Origin: Cellulomonas avistercoris
GTDB taxonomy: Bacteria; Actinomycetota; Actinomycetes; Actinomycetales; Cellulomonadaceae
DNA: 58,626 nt
Direction of reading: 5' to 3'
NCBI RefSeq assembly: GCF_014836445.1
Contig: NZ_JACSQV010000021.1
Coordinates: forward strand, 1 to 58,626
The notes beneath the pieces are model-generated. The model saw nothing but the letters and a program-made list of their open reading frames with translations, was not told the origin of the DNA and did not search any database. Positions 41,133 through 48,907 of this stretch are shown here, piece by piece (the stretch's first letter is position 1; each line of letters begins with the position of its first letter). Position numbers and translations under genes: made by a program.

Positions 41133-41743
41133 CGCGGCACCGTGAACGTCCAGCCGTCCACCCGCAGGCGCGGGATCACGCGCCGGACGGCCTCGACGGT
41201 CGCGCTGCGGTCGCCTCCCCCGTCGTGCAGCAGGACGACGCCGCCGGGCTCGATGCCGCCGAGCCGCTCGACGAGCACGTCGGCGGGCGGCGCCGGGTCC
41301 CAGTCCTCGACCGCGAGCTGCCACTCGAGCGAGCGCATGCCCAGCTCGGCGGCGACGCCGATCGTCTGCCCCCAGTGCCCGAACGGCGCACGGAAGAACG
41401 GCACGGGTGCGTCGGGGACGACCGTGTGGATCGCGTCGAGCGTGCGCACGAGGTCGGCGCGGACGGCGTCGGGCGTGAGCTGCGCGAGGTCGTCGTGGCG
41501 CCACGAGTGGTTGGCCAGCACGTGCCCGTCGTCGACGATGCGCCGCACGAGGTCGGGGTGCGCCTGCACCTGCACGCCGACCAGGCAGAACACCGCCGGG
41601 ACGCGCTCGCGCGCCAGCAGGTCGAGCAGCTCGACCGTGTCCGGCGGGTTCGGCCCGTCGTCGAACGTCAGCGCCACCGTCGGCGACGTGGCGGGGGTGT
41701 CGACGAACCGGATGACGTCGGCGAGGCCCTGTGCGTTGTCCAC
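41129..41743 (-). CDS. polysaccharide deacetylase (CE4/NodB domain)
   Basis: GTG at 41743 is preferred because AGGA lies seven bases before it (a GTG at 41782 is the alternative); 204 residues. VALTFDDGPN holds the catalytic base and metal Asp, NHSWRHDD gives the two metal His (H-S-x-x-H), FFRAPFGHWG is motif 3, and VLLHDGG carries the C-terminal His. No signal peptide is visible, which is unusual for a cell-wall-acting enzyme, so it may act on an imported oligosaccharide or the start may be upstream. It sits next to sucrose phosphorylase. Confidence 0.88.
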   Translation of the reverse strand: MDNAQGLADVIRFVDTPATSPTVALTFDDGPNPPDTVELLDLLARERVPAVFCLVGVQVQAHPDLVRRIVDDGHVLANHSWRHDDLAQLTPDAVRADLVRTLDAIHTVVPDAPVPFFRAPFGHWGQTIGVAAELGMRSLEWQLAVEDWDPAPPADVLVERLGGIEPGGVVLLHDGGGDRSATVEAVRRVIPRLRVDGWTFTVPR

Positions 41744-41795
41744 ACGCGCATCCTGCCCCACCGCCTGCAACGCACCCCGCACGGGCGCGCGAGCC

Positions 41796-43274
41796 TCAGC
41801 CCGCGAGGTCCGCGTCCGTGAGCACGACCCGCTCGCCGTCGTCGTCGGTCGCGCGGACCTCGAACGAGCCGTCGGCGACGTCGAACGTGAGCGTCGCGCG
41901 CGCGTCGCCGGCGCTGCGCACCATCGTCCCGCGCGTCTCGTCGAGGTCCCACGCGAAGTCGCCGCCGAACGCCGGGTGCGTCGAGCGCAGGCGCAGGCCG
42001 GCGAGCTGCCCGCGGACCGCGGGGTGCGTCAGCGCGTCCTCGACCTCGCCCGGCGTGAAGTGGTGGCGGTTGACGTCGCGGCCGACGCCCGTGGCGGCGA
42101 GCAGGTCCATGTCGTTGGACCCGGCCAGCAGGCCCACGTAGTAGACCTGCGGGATGCCGGGCACGAACAGCTGCAGCAGGCGGGCCAGCACGTAGCGCCG
42201 GTCGTCGCGGGCCAGGGCGTCGTAGAACGTGCAGTTGACCTGGTAGAGGTCGAGGTTCGACGCGGCCGCACCGGTCGCCTGGCGGGACGTGCCGCCGCTG
42301 TTGTCGTGGATCCGCTCGACGAGCGCGTCGATCTTCTCCGGCGCCAGCAGGCCCGGCTCACCCGGTCGCAGGTCGGACGGGCCGACGTCGACGATGCCGA
42401 TGCCGTCGTGCGTGTCGAGGACCGTCACCGCGTTGGCGGGGCGGATCCGCAGCCAGCCCGCGAGCGGCTCGAGGTCCGCGGCCGTCAGCGCGTGCAGCAC
42501 GAGCGGCGGCAGCGCGAAGTCGTAGACCAGGTCGACCTTGCGGGCGATCTCGATCTGCTGCGTGTGGTGCCCGTGGACCTCGACCAGCACCTGCGCACCG
42601 CGCTCGCGCGCCTGCTCGACGATGCGCTCGGTGTACGCGTCGGTCGCGGGCGTCATGAAGCAGTCGGTGCCCGCCTCCTTGCCCGTGTACCCGACGGCGT
42701 CGAGGCGCAGCATCGTGACGCCGCCCGCCGTGAGCGCGTCGACGACCGACGTCAGGTAGTCCCAGGCCTCGGGCGTGCGCAGGTCGATGTCGACCTGGTC
42801 GGGCGTGAACGTCGTCCACACCAGGCGCCGCTGCCCGCCGAGCGTCATGACCGTGAACGGCAGGCCCGGGCGCGGGCGGTAGATGCGCGCGAGGTCCTCC
42901 TCGGACGCGCCGTCGGGGAACACCGCGCCGAGCGTGAGGAACATCGGTGCGTGCGGCGAGGCGTCACCGCGCTCGCGCACGTCCCGGAAGCGCGCGGACT
43001 CCGCCGACACGTGGTTGACGATGACGTCGGCCATGACGTCCCGGCCGGTGGCGAGCGCCCGCACGTCGTCCCACGTGCCGAGGCGCGGGTCCACCTCGGT
43101 GTGGTCGCGCGGGTCGAACCCGGCGTCCACACCGTCGAACGGCGTGTAGAACGGCAGCACGTGCACACCGTCGAAGGCCCCGGCGAGCGGCCCGTCGAGC
43201 AGCGCGCGCAGGCCCGGCAGGTCGCCCGCGAGGCGGTCGGCGTACGTGATCAGCTGGGGGCCGCGGTGGGTCAC
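41796..43274 (-). CDS. sucrose phosphorylase (GH13_18)
   Basis: GTG at 43274 with GGAG eight bases upstream; 492 residues. With this start, the catalytic residues fall at D192 (LRLDAVGY), E232 (VEVHGHH) and D290 (DTHDG), and the acceptor loop is L341-D-L-Y-Q345. To my knowledge this matches the numbering of Bifidobacterium sucrose phosphorylase, which supports both function and start. It splits sucrose with phosphate into glucose 1-phosphate and fructose in the cytoplasm. A terminator separates it from the ABC operon upstream, so it probably has its own promoter. Confidence 0.92.
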   Translation of the reverse strand: MTHRGPQLITYADRLAGDLPGLRALLDGPLAGAFDGVHVLPFYTPFDGVDAGFDPRDHTEVDPRLGTWDDVRALATGRDVMADVIVNHVSAESARFRDVRERGDASPHAPMFLTLGAVFPDGASEEDLARIYRPRPGLPFTVMTLGGQRRLVWTTFTPDQVDIDLRTPEAWDYLTSVVDALTAGGVTMLRLDAVGYTGKEAGTDCFMTPATDAYTERIVEQARERGAQVLVEVHGHHTQQIEIARKVDLVYDFALPPLVLHALTAADLEPLAGWLRIRPANAVTVLDTHDGIGIVDVGPSDLRPGEPGLLAPEKIDALVERIHDNSGGTSRQATGAAASNLDLYQVNCTFYDALARDDRRYVLARLLQLFVPGIPQVYYVGLLAGSNDMDLLAATGVGRDVNRHHFTPGEVEDALTHPAVRGQLAGLRLRSTHPAFGGDFAWDLDETRGTMVRSAGDARATLTFDVADGSFEVRATDDDGERVVLTDADLAG

Positions 43275-43336
43275 GGTGAAGGCTCCGTCATCGGTGCAGG
43301 TGCTCGGGCCGGCAGGTGCCGGGCCGTGGGTGGAAG

Positions 43337-43378
43337 GCCGCGCCGCCCCCGGCAGGGGGGCTGCGGGGGCGACGCGGC
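43337..43378 (-). terminator. stem-loop terminator after the sugar ABC operon
   Basis: GCCGCG-C-CGCCCCCG (43337-43351) pairs with CGGGGGCG-A-CGCGGC (43364-43378), a 14-bp stem with one mismatch and a 12-base loop. It begins three bases past the hydrolase stop on the minus strand. Confidence 0.7.
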
Positions 43379-43380
43379 GG

Positions 43381-44367
43381 TCAGGGGGCGTCGGATGTGG
43401 CGTCCGGCGCGGTGGCGAGGCGGGCGAGCAGTCGTGCCAACCATCGTGCGCGCGCGTGGCGGGCGTCGCGCGACACGGGCGCGTCGGGGACGAGGCCGTC
43501 GAACCCGTGGCAGCCGCCGGGCCACACGTGCAGCTCGGCGTCGCCGCCGTCCGCCCAGATGCGCGCGGCGTACGCGACGCACTCGTCGCGGAAGGTCTCC
43601 GCCGAGCCGACGTCGACGTACGCGGGCGGCAGGCCGCCGAGCGACGCCGCGCGGGCCGCCGACGCGTACGGCGGGGTGCTCGCGCCGGCCGCGTCGCCGA
43701 GGTACGCGGCCCACGCGGTCGCGTTGGCCGTGCGGTCCCACGTGCCGACGCCGGCCATCTGGTGCCCCGACGCGCTGTCGTTGCGGTCGTCGAGCATGGG
43801 GCACACGAGCAGCTGACCCGCGAGGGACGGGCTCCCGCGGTCGCGCGCCAGCAGCGCGAGAGCGGCCGCGAGGCCGCCACCTGCGCTGACGCCCGCGACG
43901 ACGACGCGAGCGGGGTCGAGCCCGAGGTCGCCCGCCTGCCCGACGAGCCACACGAGCGCCGCGTACGCGTCCTCGACAGCCGCGGGGTACGGGTGCTCGG
44001 GCGCCAGGCGGTAGTCCACCGACGCGACGGCCCAGCCGGGCCCGGCCTGCGTGGCGGCGGCGACGTCGTCGGACACCGTGCCCACGATCAGCCCGCCGCC
44101 GTGCAGGTGGAGCAGGACCGGCACGGGCCCGACGACCTCGGGGCGCAGCAGCGCGACGCGCACGTCGCCGTCCGGCCCGGGGGCCGCGTGCCACGTGAGC
44201 GTGCGCCCGGAAGCCACGGCGACCTCCTCGAGCACGGGCGGCAGCGCGCGCGCCCGCAGCCCGGCGATCTCGTCGGGCGCGAGCGTCGTCACGACGTCGC
44301 CCGGCCGCGCCGCCGCAAGGGCGGCGGCCACGGCCGGGTCGAACGGCGGACGGGTGGTCGTCGTCAT
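43381..44367 (-). CDS. alpha/beta hydrolase (HSL-type esterase)
   Basis: 328 residues, no signal peptide. LLHLHGGGLIVGT is the HGGG oxyanion-hole motif of hormone-sensitive-lipase esterases, GVSAGGGLAAAL contains the nucleophile Ser (G-x-S-x-G), and the later VWPGGCHGFD supplies the His. Cytoplasmic esterase for short acyl groups. Its ATG overlaps the stop of the ABC permease (ATGA), so it is part of the importer operon; it probably removes acyl groups from the imported sugar. Confidence 0.9.
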   Translation of the reverse strand: MTTTTRPPFDPAVAAALAAARPGDVVTTLAPDEIAGLRARALPPVLEEVAVASGRTLTWHAAPGPDGDVRVALLRPEVVGPVPVLLHLHGGGLIVGTVSDDVAAATQAGPGWAVASVDYRLAPEHPYPAAVEDAYAALVWLVGQAGDLGLDPARVVVAGVSAGGGLAAALALLARDRGSPSLAGQLLVCPMLDDRNDSASGHQMAGVGTWDRTANATAWAAYLGDAAGASTPPYASAARAASLGGLPPAYVDVGSAETFRDECVAYAARIWADGGDAELHVWPGGCHGFDGLVPDAPVSRDARHARARWLARLLARLATAPDATSDAP

Positions 44368-45188
44368 CCCTTCAGTGCTCCCTGCATGAGCGCCGAGACG
44401 AACTGCCGCTGGAAGGCGAGGAACACGATGAGCGTCGGCGTGAGGATGAGCAGCGACCCCGCGCACAGCAGCGGGATGTCCGTCCCCCACTGGCCCTGGA
44501 AGGCGCCCAGCGCACCGGCCATGGTGCGGTTCTTCGGGTCGTCGACCAGCACGACGGCGAGCAGGAACTGGTTCCACGTCCACAGGAACATGAGGATGCC
44601 GAGCGCGGACAGCGCCGGGCGCGACAGCGGCACGTGCACGCGCGTGAACAGCTTCCACGTGTTCGCACCGTCGATGCGGGCGGCCTCGGACAGGTCCGGC
44701 GGCATGGTGACGAAGTGCGCGCGCATCCACATGACCGCGAACGGCATGTAGAGGCCCAGCAGCGGCAGGACGATCGCCCACCGGGTGTTGAGCAGGCCGA
44801 TGTCCCGCATCTGGTAGTAGAGCGGCACGATGATCGCCTGGAACGGCAGGGTCAGCCCCAGGACGAACGCGAGGAAGATCCACCGGTGGCCCGGGGGGCG
44901 CAGGTGGCCCAGCGAGAAGCCGGCGAGCGTCGCGATGAGCAGCGCCGCGGGCACCACGCCGAGCTCGATGAGGAAGCTCGACCACAGCAGGGCCCACATG
45001 TCGGCGGCCTGGAAGGCGTCGACGAAGTTCGACCAGTACGGCGTCTCGGGCCACGCGAGCCCCGAGGGGTAGGTGCCGGGCTTGTGCAGCGCGGTGACGA
45101 ACAGGCTGATGAACGGCACGATCGTGACGGCCATCAGCAGGACCAGCAGGGCGCGGCCGAGCCACGTCTCACGGCGGGAGACGATCAT
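44364..45188 (-). CDS. sugar ABC transporter permease (MalG type)
   Basis: 274 residues, six membrane helices. DLSEAARIDGANTWKLFTRV holds the EAA loop (EAA-x3-G-A) that contacts the ATPase, and the protein ends LMQGALKG as CUT1 permeases do. It shares one base with the preceding stop (TGATG). It forms the inner-membrane channel with the MalF-type subunit. No ATPase gene is in the operon; actinobacteria commonly use a shared MsiK-type ATPase. Confidence 0.93.
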   Translation of the reverse strand: MIVSRRETWLGRALLVLLMAVTIVPFISLFVTALHKPGTYPSGLAWPETPYWSNFVDAFQAADMWALLWSSFLIELGVVPAALLIATLAGFSLGHLRPPGHRWIFLAFVLGLTLPFQAIIVPLYYQMRDIGLLNTRWAIVLPLLGLYMPFAVMWMRAHFVTMPPDLSEAARIDGANTWKLFTRVHVPLSRPALSALGILMFLWTWNQFLLAVVLVDDPKNRTMAGALGAFQGQWGTDIPLLCAGSLLILTPTLIVFLAFQRQFVSALMQGALKG

Positions 45189-46159
45189 CAGTCCTCCTCC
45201 TTCGTCAGACGCTGGATCGGCAGCACGACGGCCAGCACGAGTGCCATGAACACCACGGCCAGCGCGGACGCCTGGCCGACCTCGCGGGAGAAGAACCCGA
45301 GGTAGTAGATCTCCAGGCCGGGGACGAGGGTCGAGTTGGCCGGCCCGCCCTGCGTGGAGATGTAGACGATGTCGAACGCGGCGAGCGCGGCGATGACGGT
45401 GACGGTGACGCACACGCCGATCTCCTGGCGCACGCTCGGCAGCGTGATCGCGAAGAACTCGCGGACCGCGCCGGCGCCGTCGATGCGCGCGGCCTCGAAC
45501 AGGGCCGGGTCGATCTTCGTCATGCCGGACAGCAGCAGCAGGAGGCACAGGCCCAGGGCGACCCAGGCGCCGATGACGCCGACGGCACCGAGGGCTGTGC
45601 TGGTGTCACCCAGCCAGGCGCGCGTCACGGAGCCCAGGCCCACGGCGCGCATGAGCTCGTTGACGACGCCGTCCGTGGCGAGCATCCAGGTCCACATGAT
45701 GCCGGCCGCGACGAGCGGGATGACCTGCGGCAGGAAGAGCACCGTGCGGGACACCATCGCGAGGCGGCTGGTGGCGAACTTGCGGATCGTGGCCGCGGTG
45801 AGCAGGCCGAGGATCACGGGGACGAAGCTGAAGTAGATGATCAGCTCGAGCGCGTTGACGATCGACCCGAGCAGCTCGGGCTTGTCGACGAGGCGCGTGT
45901 AGTTGCCGACGCCGACCCACGTGGCGGCGCCGACGCCGTTCCAGTCGTAGAACGAGTACTGCACCGTCAGCACGAGCGGGCGCAGCACGAACGCCACGTA
46001 GAACGCTGCCGCCGGGACCACGAGGCCGAGAGCGACCCAGCCCCGGCGCAGGCGCGCCCCCCCCCCCCCCCCCCCCGGGCGCCTGGCCTCGAGGCTGGTC
46101 GACGCAGGAGCGGCGACCTCGCGGCGACCGGGCCGAGCGGCCGTCCGCATCCTGTTCAT
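45188..46159 (-). CDS. sugar ABC transporter permease (MalF type) with an internal G tract
   Basis: 323 residues, six helices after a basic N terminus. ALFEAARIDGAGAVREFFAI is the EAA loop. Residues 29-34 are six glycines encoded by 20 consecutive G (46057-46076 on the plus strand as C). That run lies before the first membrane helix, so a one-base slip would abolish the full-length channel protein. One-base TGATG overlap with the binding-protein gene. Partner of the MalG-type subunit. Confidence 0.92.
   Translation of the reverse strand: MNRMRTAARPGRREVAAPASTSLEARRPGGGGGGARLRRGWVALGLVVPAAAFYVAFVLRPLVLTVQYSFYDWNGVGAATWVGVGNYTRLVDKPELLGSIVNALELIIYFSFVPVILGLLTAATIRKFATSRLAMVSRTVLFLPQVIPLVAAGIMWTWMLATDGVVNELMRAVGLGSVTRAWLGDTSTALGAVGVIGAWVALGLCLLLLLSGMTKIDPALFEAARIDGAGAVREFFAITLPSVRQEIGVCVTVTVIAALAAFDIVYISTQGGPANSTLVPGLEIYYLGFFSREVGQASALAVVFMALVLAVVLPIQRLTKEED
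46057..46076 (-). repeat. 20-base homopolymer inside a permease gene
   Basis: Twenty consecutive C on the plus strand (G on the coding strand), encoding a Gly run at about residue 29 of the MalF-type permease. In the given sequence the frame is intact. Such tracts slip during replication, and also during sequencing. Confidence 0.9.
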
Positions 46160-47529
46160 CAGCCGTTGATCTCGCTCTCGTAGTCGGCCTGGACGGCCTG
46201 CAGCAGGCCCTCGGCGGTCTGGTCACCCGCGACGAGCTTCTGCAGGTTGGGGGTCCAGCTCTTGGCGTAGATGGCACCGGTGGCGTTCGCGATGAACTCC
46301 ATCGAGCCGTTGTCCTCGGCGATGGTGGCACCCGCCGCGAGGGTCTGGCCGGTCACGGACTCGGGGTCGACCTCGGGCATGAAGGCGTCCGACGGGCCCA
46401 TGGGGTGCGAGCCGCCGACCTCGACGGCGATGGTGCGCGCCTCGTCGTTCGTGGCGATCCAGTCGAAGAAGAACGCCGCGCACTCCGGGTTCTTCGCCTT
46501 GGACGAGATGCCGAACGTCAGCGGGGCCGACATGGCGCCGACCTTGCCGCCCTCCTCGAGCGGGGGCATGAGGAAGAAGCCGGCCTTGCCCGCCATCTGC
46601 GAGTCGAGCGTGCCGGACTCCCAGTCGCCGTTGAAGATGAACAGGCTCTTGCCGTCGATGAACTGGCCCATCATCTGCGAGTAGTCGAGCGAGTTGATGT
46701 CGTCGGCGAAGTAGCCCGCGTCGATCCACTTCTTGAGGTGCGCGGCGGCCTTGACGTTGTTCTCGGTGTCGATGCGCGCGTCCGGCTGCTGGAAGGTCCA
46801 GTCGTTGATCGCGTCCACGTCGCCGTAGGACGCCATGAGGAGCTGCAGCGGGAACGCGAGGCCCCCCGTGGCGCCACCGTTGAACTGGTTGGACGGCGTG
46901 ATGCCGGCGTCCTTGGCCTTCTGCATCCACTCGTCGAGCTCGGCGAGCGTCTTGGGCGCCTCGGTCATGCCGATCTGCTCGGCGAGCTCGGTGTTGTAGA
47001 AGACACCGGTCATCGAGTAGTTCTTGCCCATGGCGTACAGGGGGCCGTCGCCACGGCGACCCTCCTCGTCGACCCGCATCTGCGCGAGCTGCGAGGCGGG
47101 CCACTCGTCCCAGCCGAAGTGCTCGGCGGCGGCGTCGAGGTCGTAGAGCAGGCCGTCACCGACGAGGTCGGACATCTGCGGCAGGCGCATGAGGTCCGGC
47201 GGGTTGTCGGCCAGCACGCGGGGGGCGTTCTGGGTGATGACGGCGAACTGGTCCTCGCGCACGTCGAACGTGACGTTCGGGTACTGCTTCTCGAACTCCT
47301 CGAACAGCGCCGTGGAGAGCGGGAAGCCGGTCTCGAGGTAGGCGCTGAGCGCGACGTCGTCCTCGCCGCAGGTCCAGTCACCGTCCGCGGCGGTCGCGCC
47401 GCCGTCGGCCGTCGCGTCGTCGGTCGTGTCGCTGCCGGGGGCGCTGCAGGCGGTGAGTGCGAGAATGCTTGCCAGGAACAGGGACGCGGCGGTTGCCGCG
47501 CTCCGAGGCTTTCCAGTCGATCGAGACAC
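46159..47529 (-). CDS. sugar ABC transporter substrate-binding lipoprotein
   Basis: GTG at 47529 with GGGAG upstream (longer in-frame starts rejected: no ribosome site, and they would overrun the operator at 47577); 456 residues. Lipobox LALTACS. The CUT1 extracellular solute-binding fold (family 1) shows in LFEEFEKQYPNVTFDVREDQ, MGKNYSMTGVFYNTELAEQI, PLTFGISSKAKNPE and AAFFFDWIATN. It binds an oligosaccharide outside the cell. First gene of the importer operon, under the LacI-type operator. Confidence 0.93.
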   Translation of the reverse strand: MSRSTGKPRSAATAASLFLASILALTACSAPGSDTTDDATADGGATAADGDWTCGEDDVALSAYLETGFPLSTALFEEFEKQYPNVTFDVREDQFAVITQNAPRVLADNPPDLMRLPQMSDLVGDGLLYDLDAAAEHFGWDEWPASQLAQMRVDEEGRRGDGPLYAMGKNYSMTGVFYNTELAEQIGMTEAPKTLAELDEWMQKAKDAGITPSNQFNGGATGGLAFPLQLLMASYGDVDAINDWTFQQPDARIDTENNVKAAAHLKKWIDAGYFADDINSLDYSQMMGQFIDGKSLFIFNGDWESGTLDSQMAGKAGFFLMPPLEEGGKVGAMSAPLTFGISSKAKNPECAAFFFDWIATNDEARTIAVEVGGSHPMGPSDAFMPEVDPESVTGQTLAAGATIAEDNGSMEFIANATGAIYAKSWTPNLQKLVAGDQTAEGLLQAVQADYESEING

Positions 47530-47576
47530 CGATGTCTCCCTCTCCAGAGGTTCGGCACCGGGGGGCTCGGCACCGT

Positions 47577-47594
47577 TGCTAAATCGTCTTAGCA
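47577..47594. promoter_or_regulatory. LacI-type operator 1 (importer operon)
   Basis: TGCTAA-ATCGTC-TTAGCA is a perfect 6+6+6 palindrome, 48 bases before the binding-protein GTG. The centre contains CG, as in LacI/GalR operators. A near-identical 18-bp site is at 50679-50696. The LacI gene starts 168 bases away on the other side. Confidence 0.88.
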
Positions 47595-47734
47595 CGGTCA
47601 TGCTCGCTACTGGCGGGAGACGTTGTCAAGCCGCGCCAGGTCACGGATGCATGACGGCGACGGACTGATCAGGACGAAGTCGGACACGTGACCAGGTGGG
47701 AGCGTGACCGGCGTCGCAGACAGCCCACCGCCCC

Positions 47735-47756
47735 TAGGATCGCTGCGACGAAAGGA
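47735..47756 (+). promoter_or_regulatory. promoter and ribosome site of the lacI-family gene
   Basis: TAGGAT (47735-47740) fits a -10 box, and AAAGGA (47751-47756) precedes the GTG at 47762 by five bases. No copy of the TGCTA-N8-TAGCA operator overlaps this promoter, so autoregulation would have to act from 47577-47594. Confidence 0.55.
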
Positions 47757-47761
47757 CCCCT

Positions 47762-48799
47762 GTGACCCGACGCGTCACCCTCGCCGACGTCGCCCGCACC
47801 GCCGGGGTGTCGTCCACGACGGCCTCGCTCGTGCTGTCCGGTCGAGGCTCGGAGCTGCGCATCTCGTCCGCCGTGCAGGAGCGGGTCCGCGAGGCGTCCG
47901 CCGACCTGGGCTACCGCCCCAACATCGTGTCCGTCGGCCTGCGCAAGGGCACCACGCGCACGCTCGGCCTCGTCTCGGACACGGTCGCGACGGGCCAGAT
48001 GGCCGGCGACATGATCAAGGGCGCCATCGAGGCCGCGCGCGACCACGGCTTCATGCTGTTCATCGGTGAGACCGAGGGCGACCCCGCCATCGAGAGCGCC
48101 CTCATCGACGCGATGCTGGACCGGCGCGTCGACGGGATCATGCTCACGTCGATGTTCACGCGCACGCGCGCCGTGCCGGCTGCGCTCGAGCGCCTGCCCA
48201 CGGTGCTGCTCAACACCCTGCCCGCCGGGCCGACGCGCGCGCCCGCGGTCGTCCCCGACGAGGTCGAGGCGGGCCGCGCCGCCGCGCGCCTGCTGCTCGA
48301 CGCCGGGCACCGCGACATCCACCTCGTCGGCGCCGGCCCCGGGGCCGACGACGTGCCGCCGGACACGGTCGCGGGCGTCGAGCGCCTCGCCGGCATCCGG
48401 GAGGTCCTGCACGCGGCCGGCCTCGAGCCCGCGTCGAGCCACCTGTGCGACGACTGGACGCCCCCGCAGGGCTGGGCCGCGACCCACGACCTGCTCGCGC
48501 ACCACCCGCGGCCGCGCGCCGTCATCTGCTTCAACGACCGCCTCGCGTTCGGCACGTACCAGGCGCTCCAGGAGAGCGGCCTGCGCATCCCCGACGACGT
48601 GTCCGTCGTGTCGTTCGACAACTACCCGATGGCGGACTGGCTGCGCCCCGGCGTGTCGTCGTTCGCGATCCCGCACGAGGCGCTCGGCCGCCGCGCGGTC
48701 GAGCTGCTGCTCGCCGAGGTCGCCGGCACCCCGGCCGTGCCCGAGGTGCACCGCCTGCCGGTCCCGCTGGCCGCCCGCGGCTCGGTCGCCCCGGCCTGA
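47762..48799 (+). CDS. LacI-family transcriptional regulator
   Basis: GTG start; 345 residues. The HTH is TLADVARTAGVSSTTASLVL (residues 6-25), and the hinge helix region is QERVREASADLGYRPNIVSVGLRKG. The periplasmic-binding-protein-like effector domain follows with TLGLVSDTV, DRRVDGIMLTSMF, CFNDRLAFGTYQAL and VVSFDNYP. Divergent from the ABC importer operon. It most likely represses both that operon and the esterase at 48908-50605 until a sugar ligand binds. Confidence 0.95.
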   Translation: MTRRVTLADVARTAGVSSTTASLVLSGRGSELRISSAVQERVREASADLGYRPNIVSVGLRKGTTRTLGLVSDTVATGQMAGDMIKGAIEAARDHGFMLFIGETEGDPAIESALIDAMLDRRVDGIMLTSMFTRTRAVPAALERLPTVLLNTLPAGPTRAPAVVPDEVEAGRAAARLLLDAGHRDIHLVGAGPGADDVPPDTVAGVERLAGIREVLHAAGLEPASSHLCDDWTPPQGWAATHDLLAHHPRPRAVICFNDRLAFGTYQALQESGLRIPDDVSVVSFDNYPMADWLRPGVSSFAIPHEALGRRAVELLLAEVAGTPAVPEVHRLPVPLAARGSVAPA

Positions 48800-48859
48800 C
48801 GACGCCGGACGGCAGCGGGCGGAGCTGCGCGGCACCGGGCAGAGCTGCGCGCACCGGAC

Positions 48860-48903
48860 AGCACCGGGCCGCCCCCGTCCGTGGACGAGGGCGGCCCGGT
48901 GCT
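48860..48903. terminator. bidirectional terminator between lacI-family and esterase genes
   Basis: AGCACCGGGCCGCCC (48860-48874) and GGGCGGCCCGGTGCT (48889-48903) are a perfect 15-bp stem with a 14-base loop (inner GTCC-GT-GGAC). It lies between the two convergent stops at 48799 and 48908. Confidence 0.85.
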
Positions 48904-48907
48904 CACG

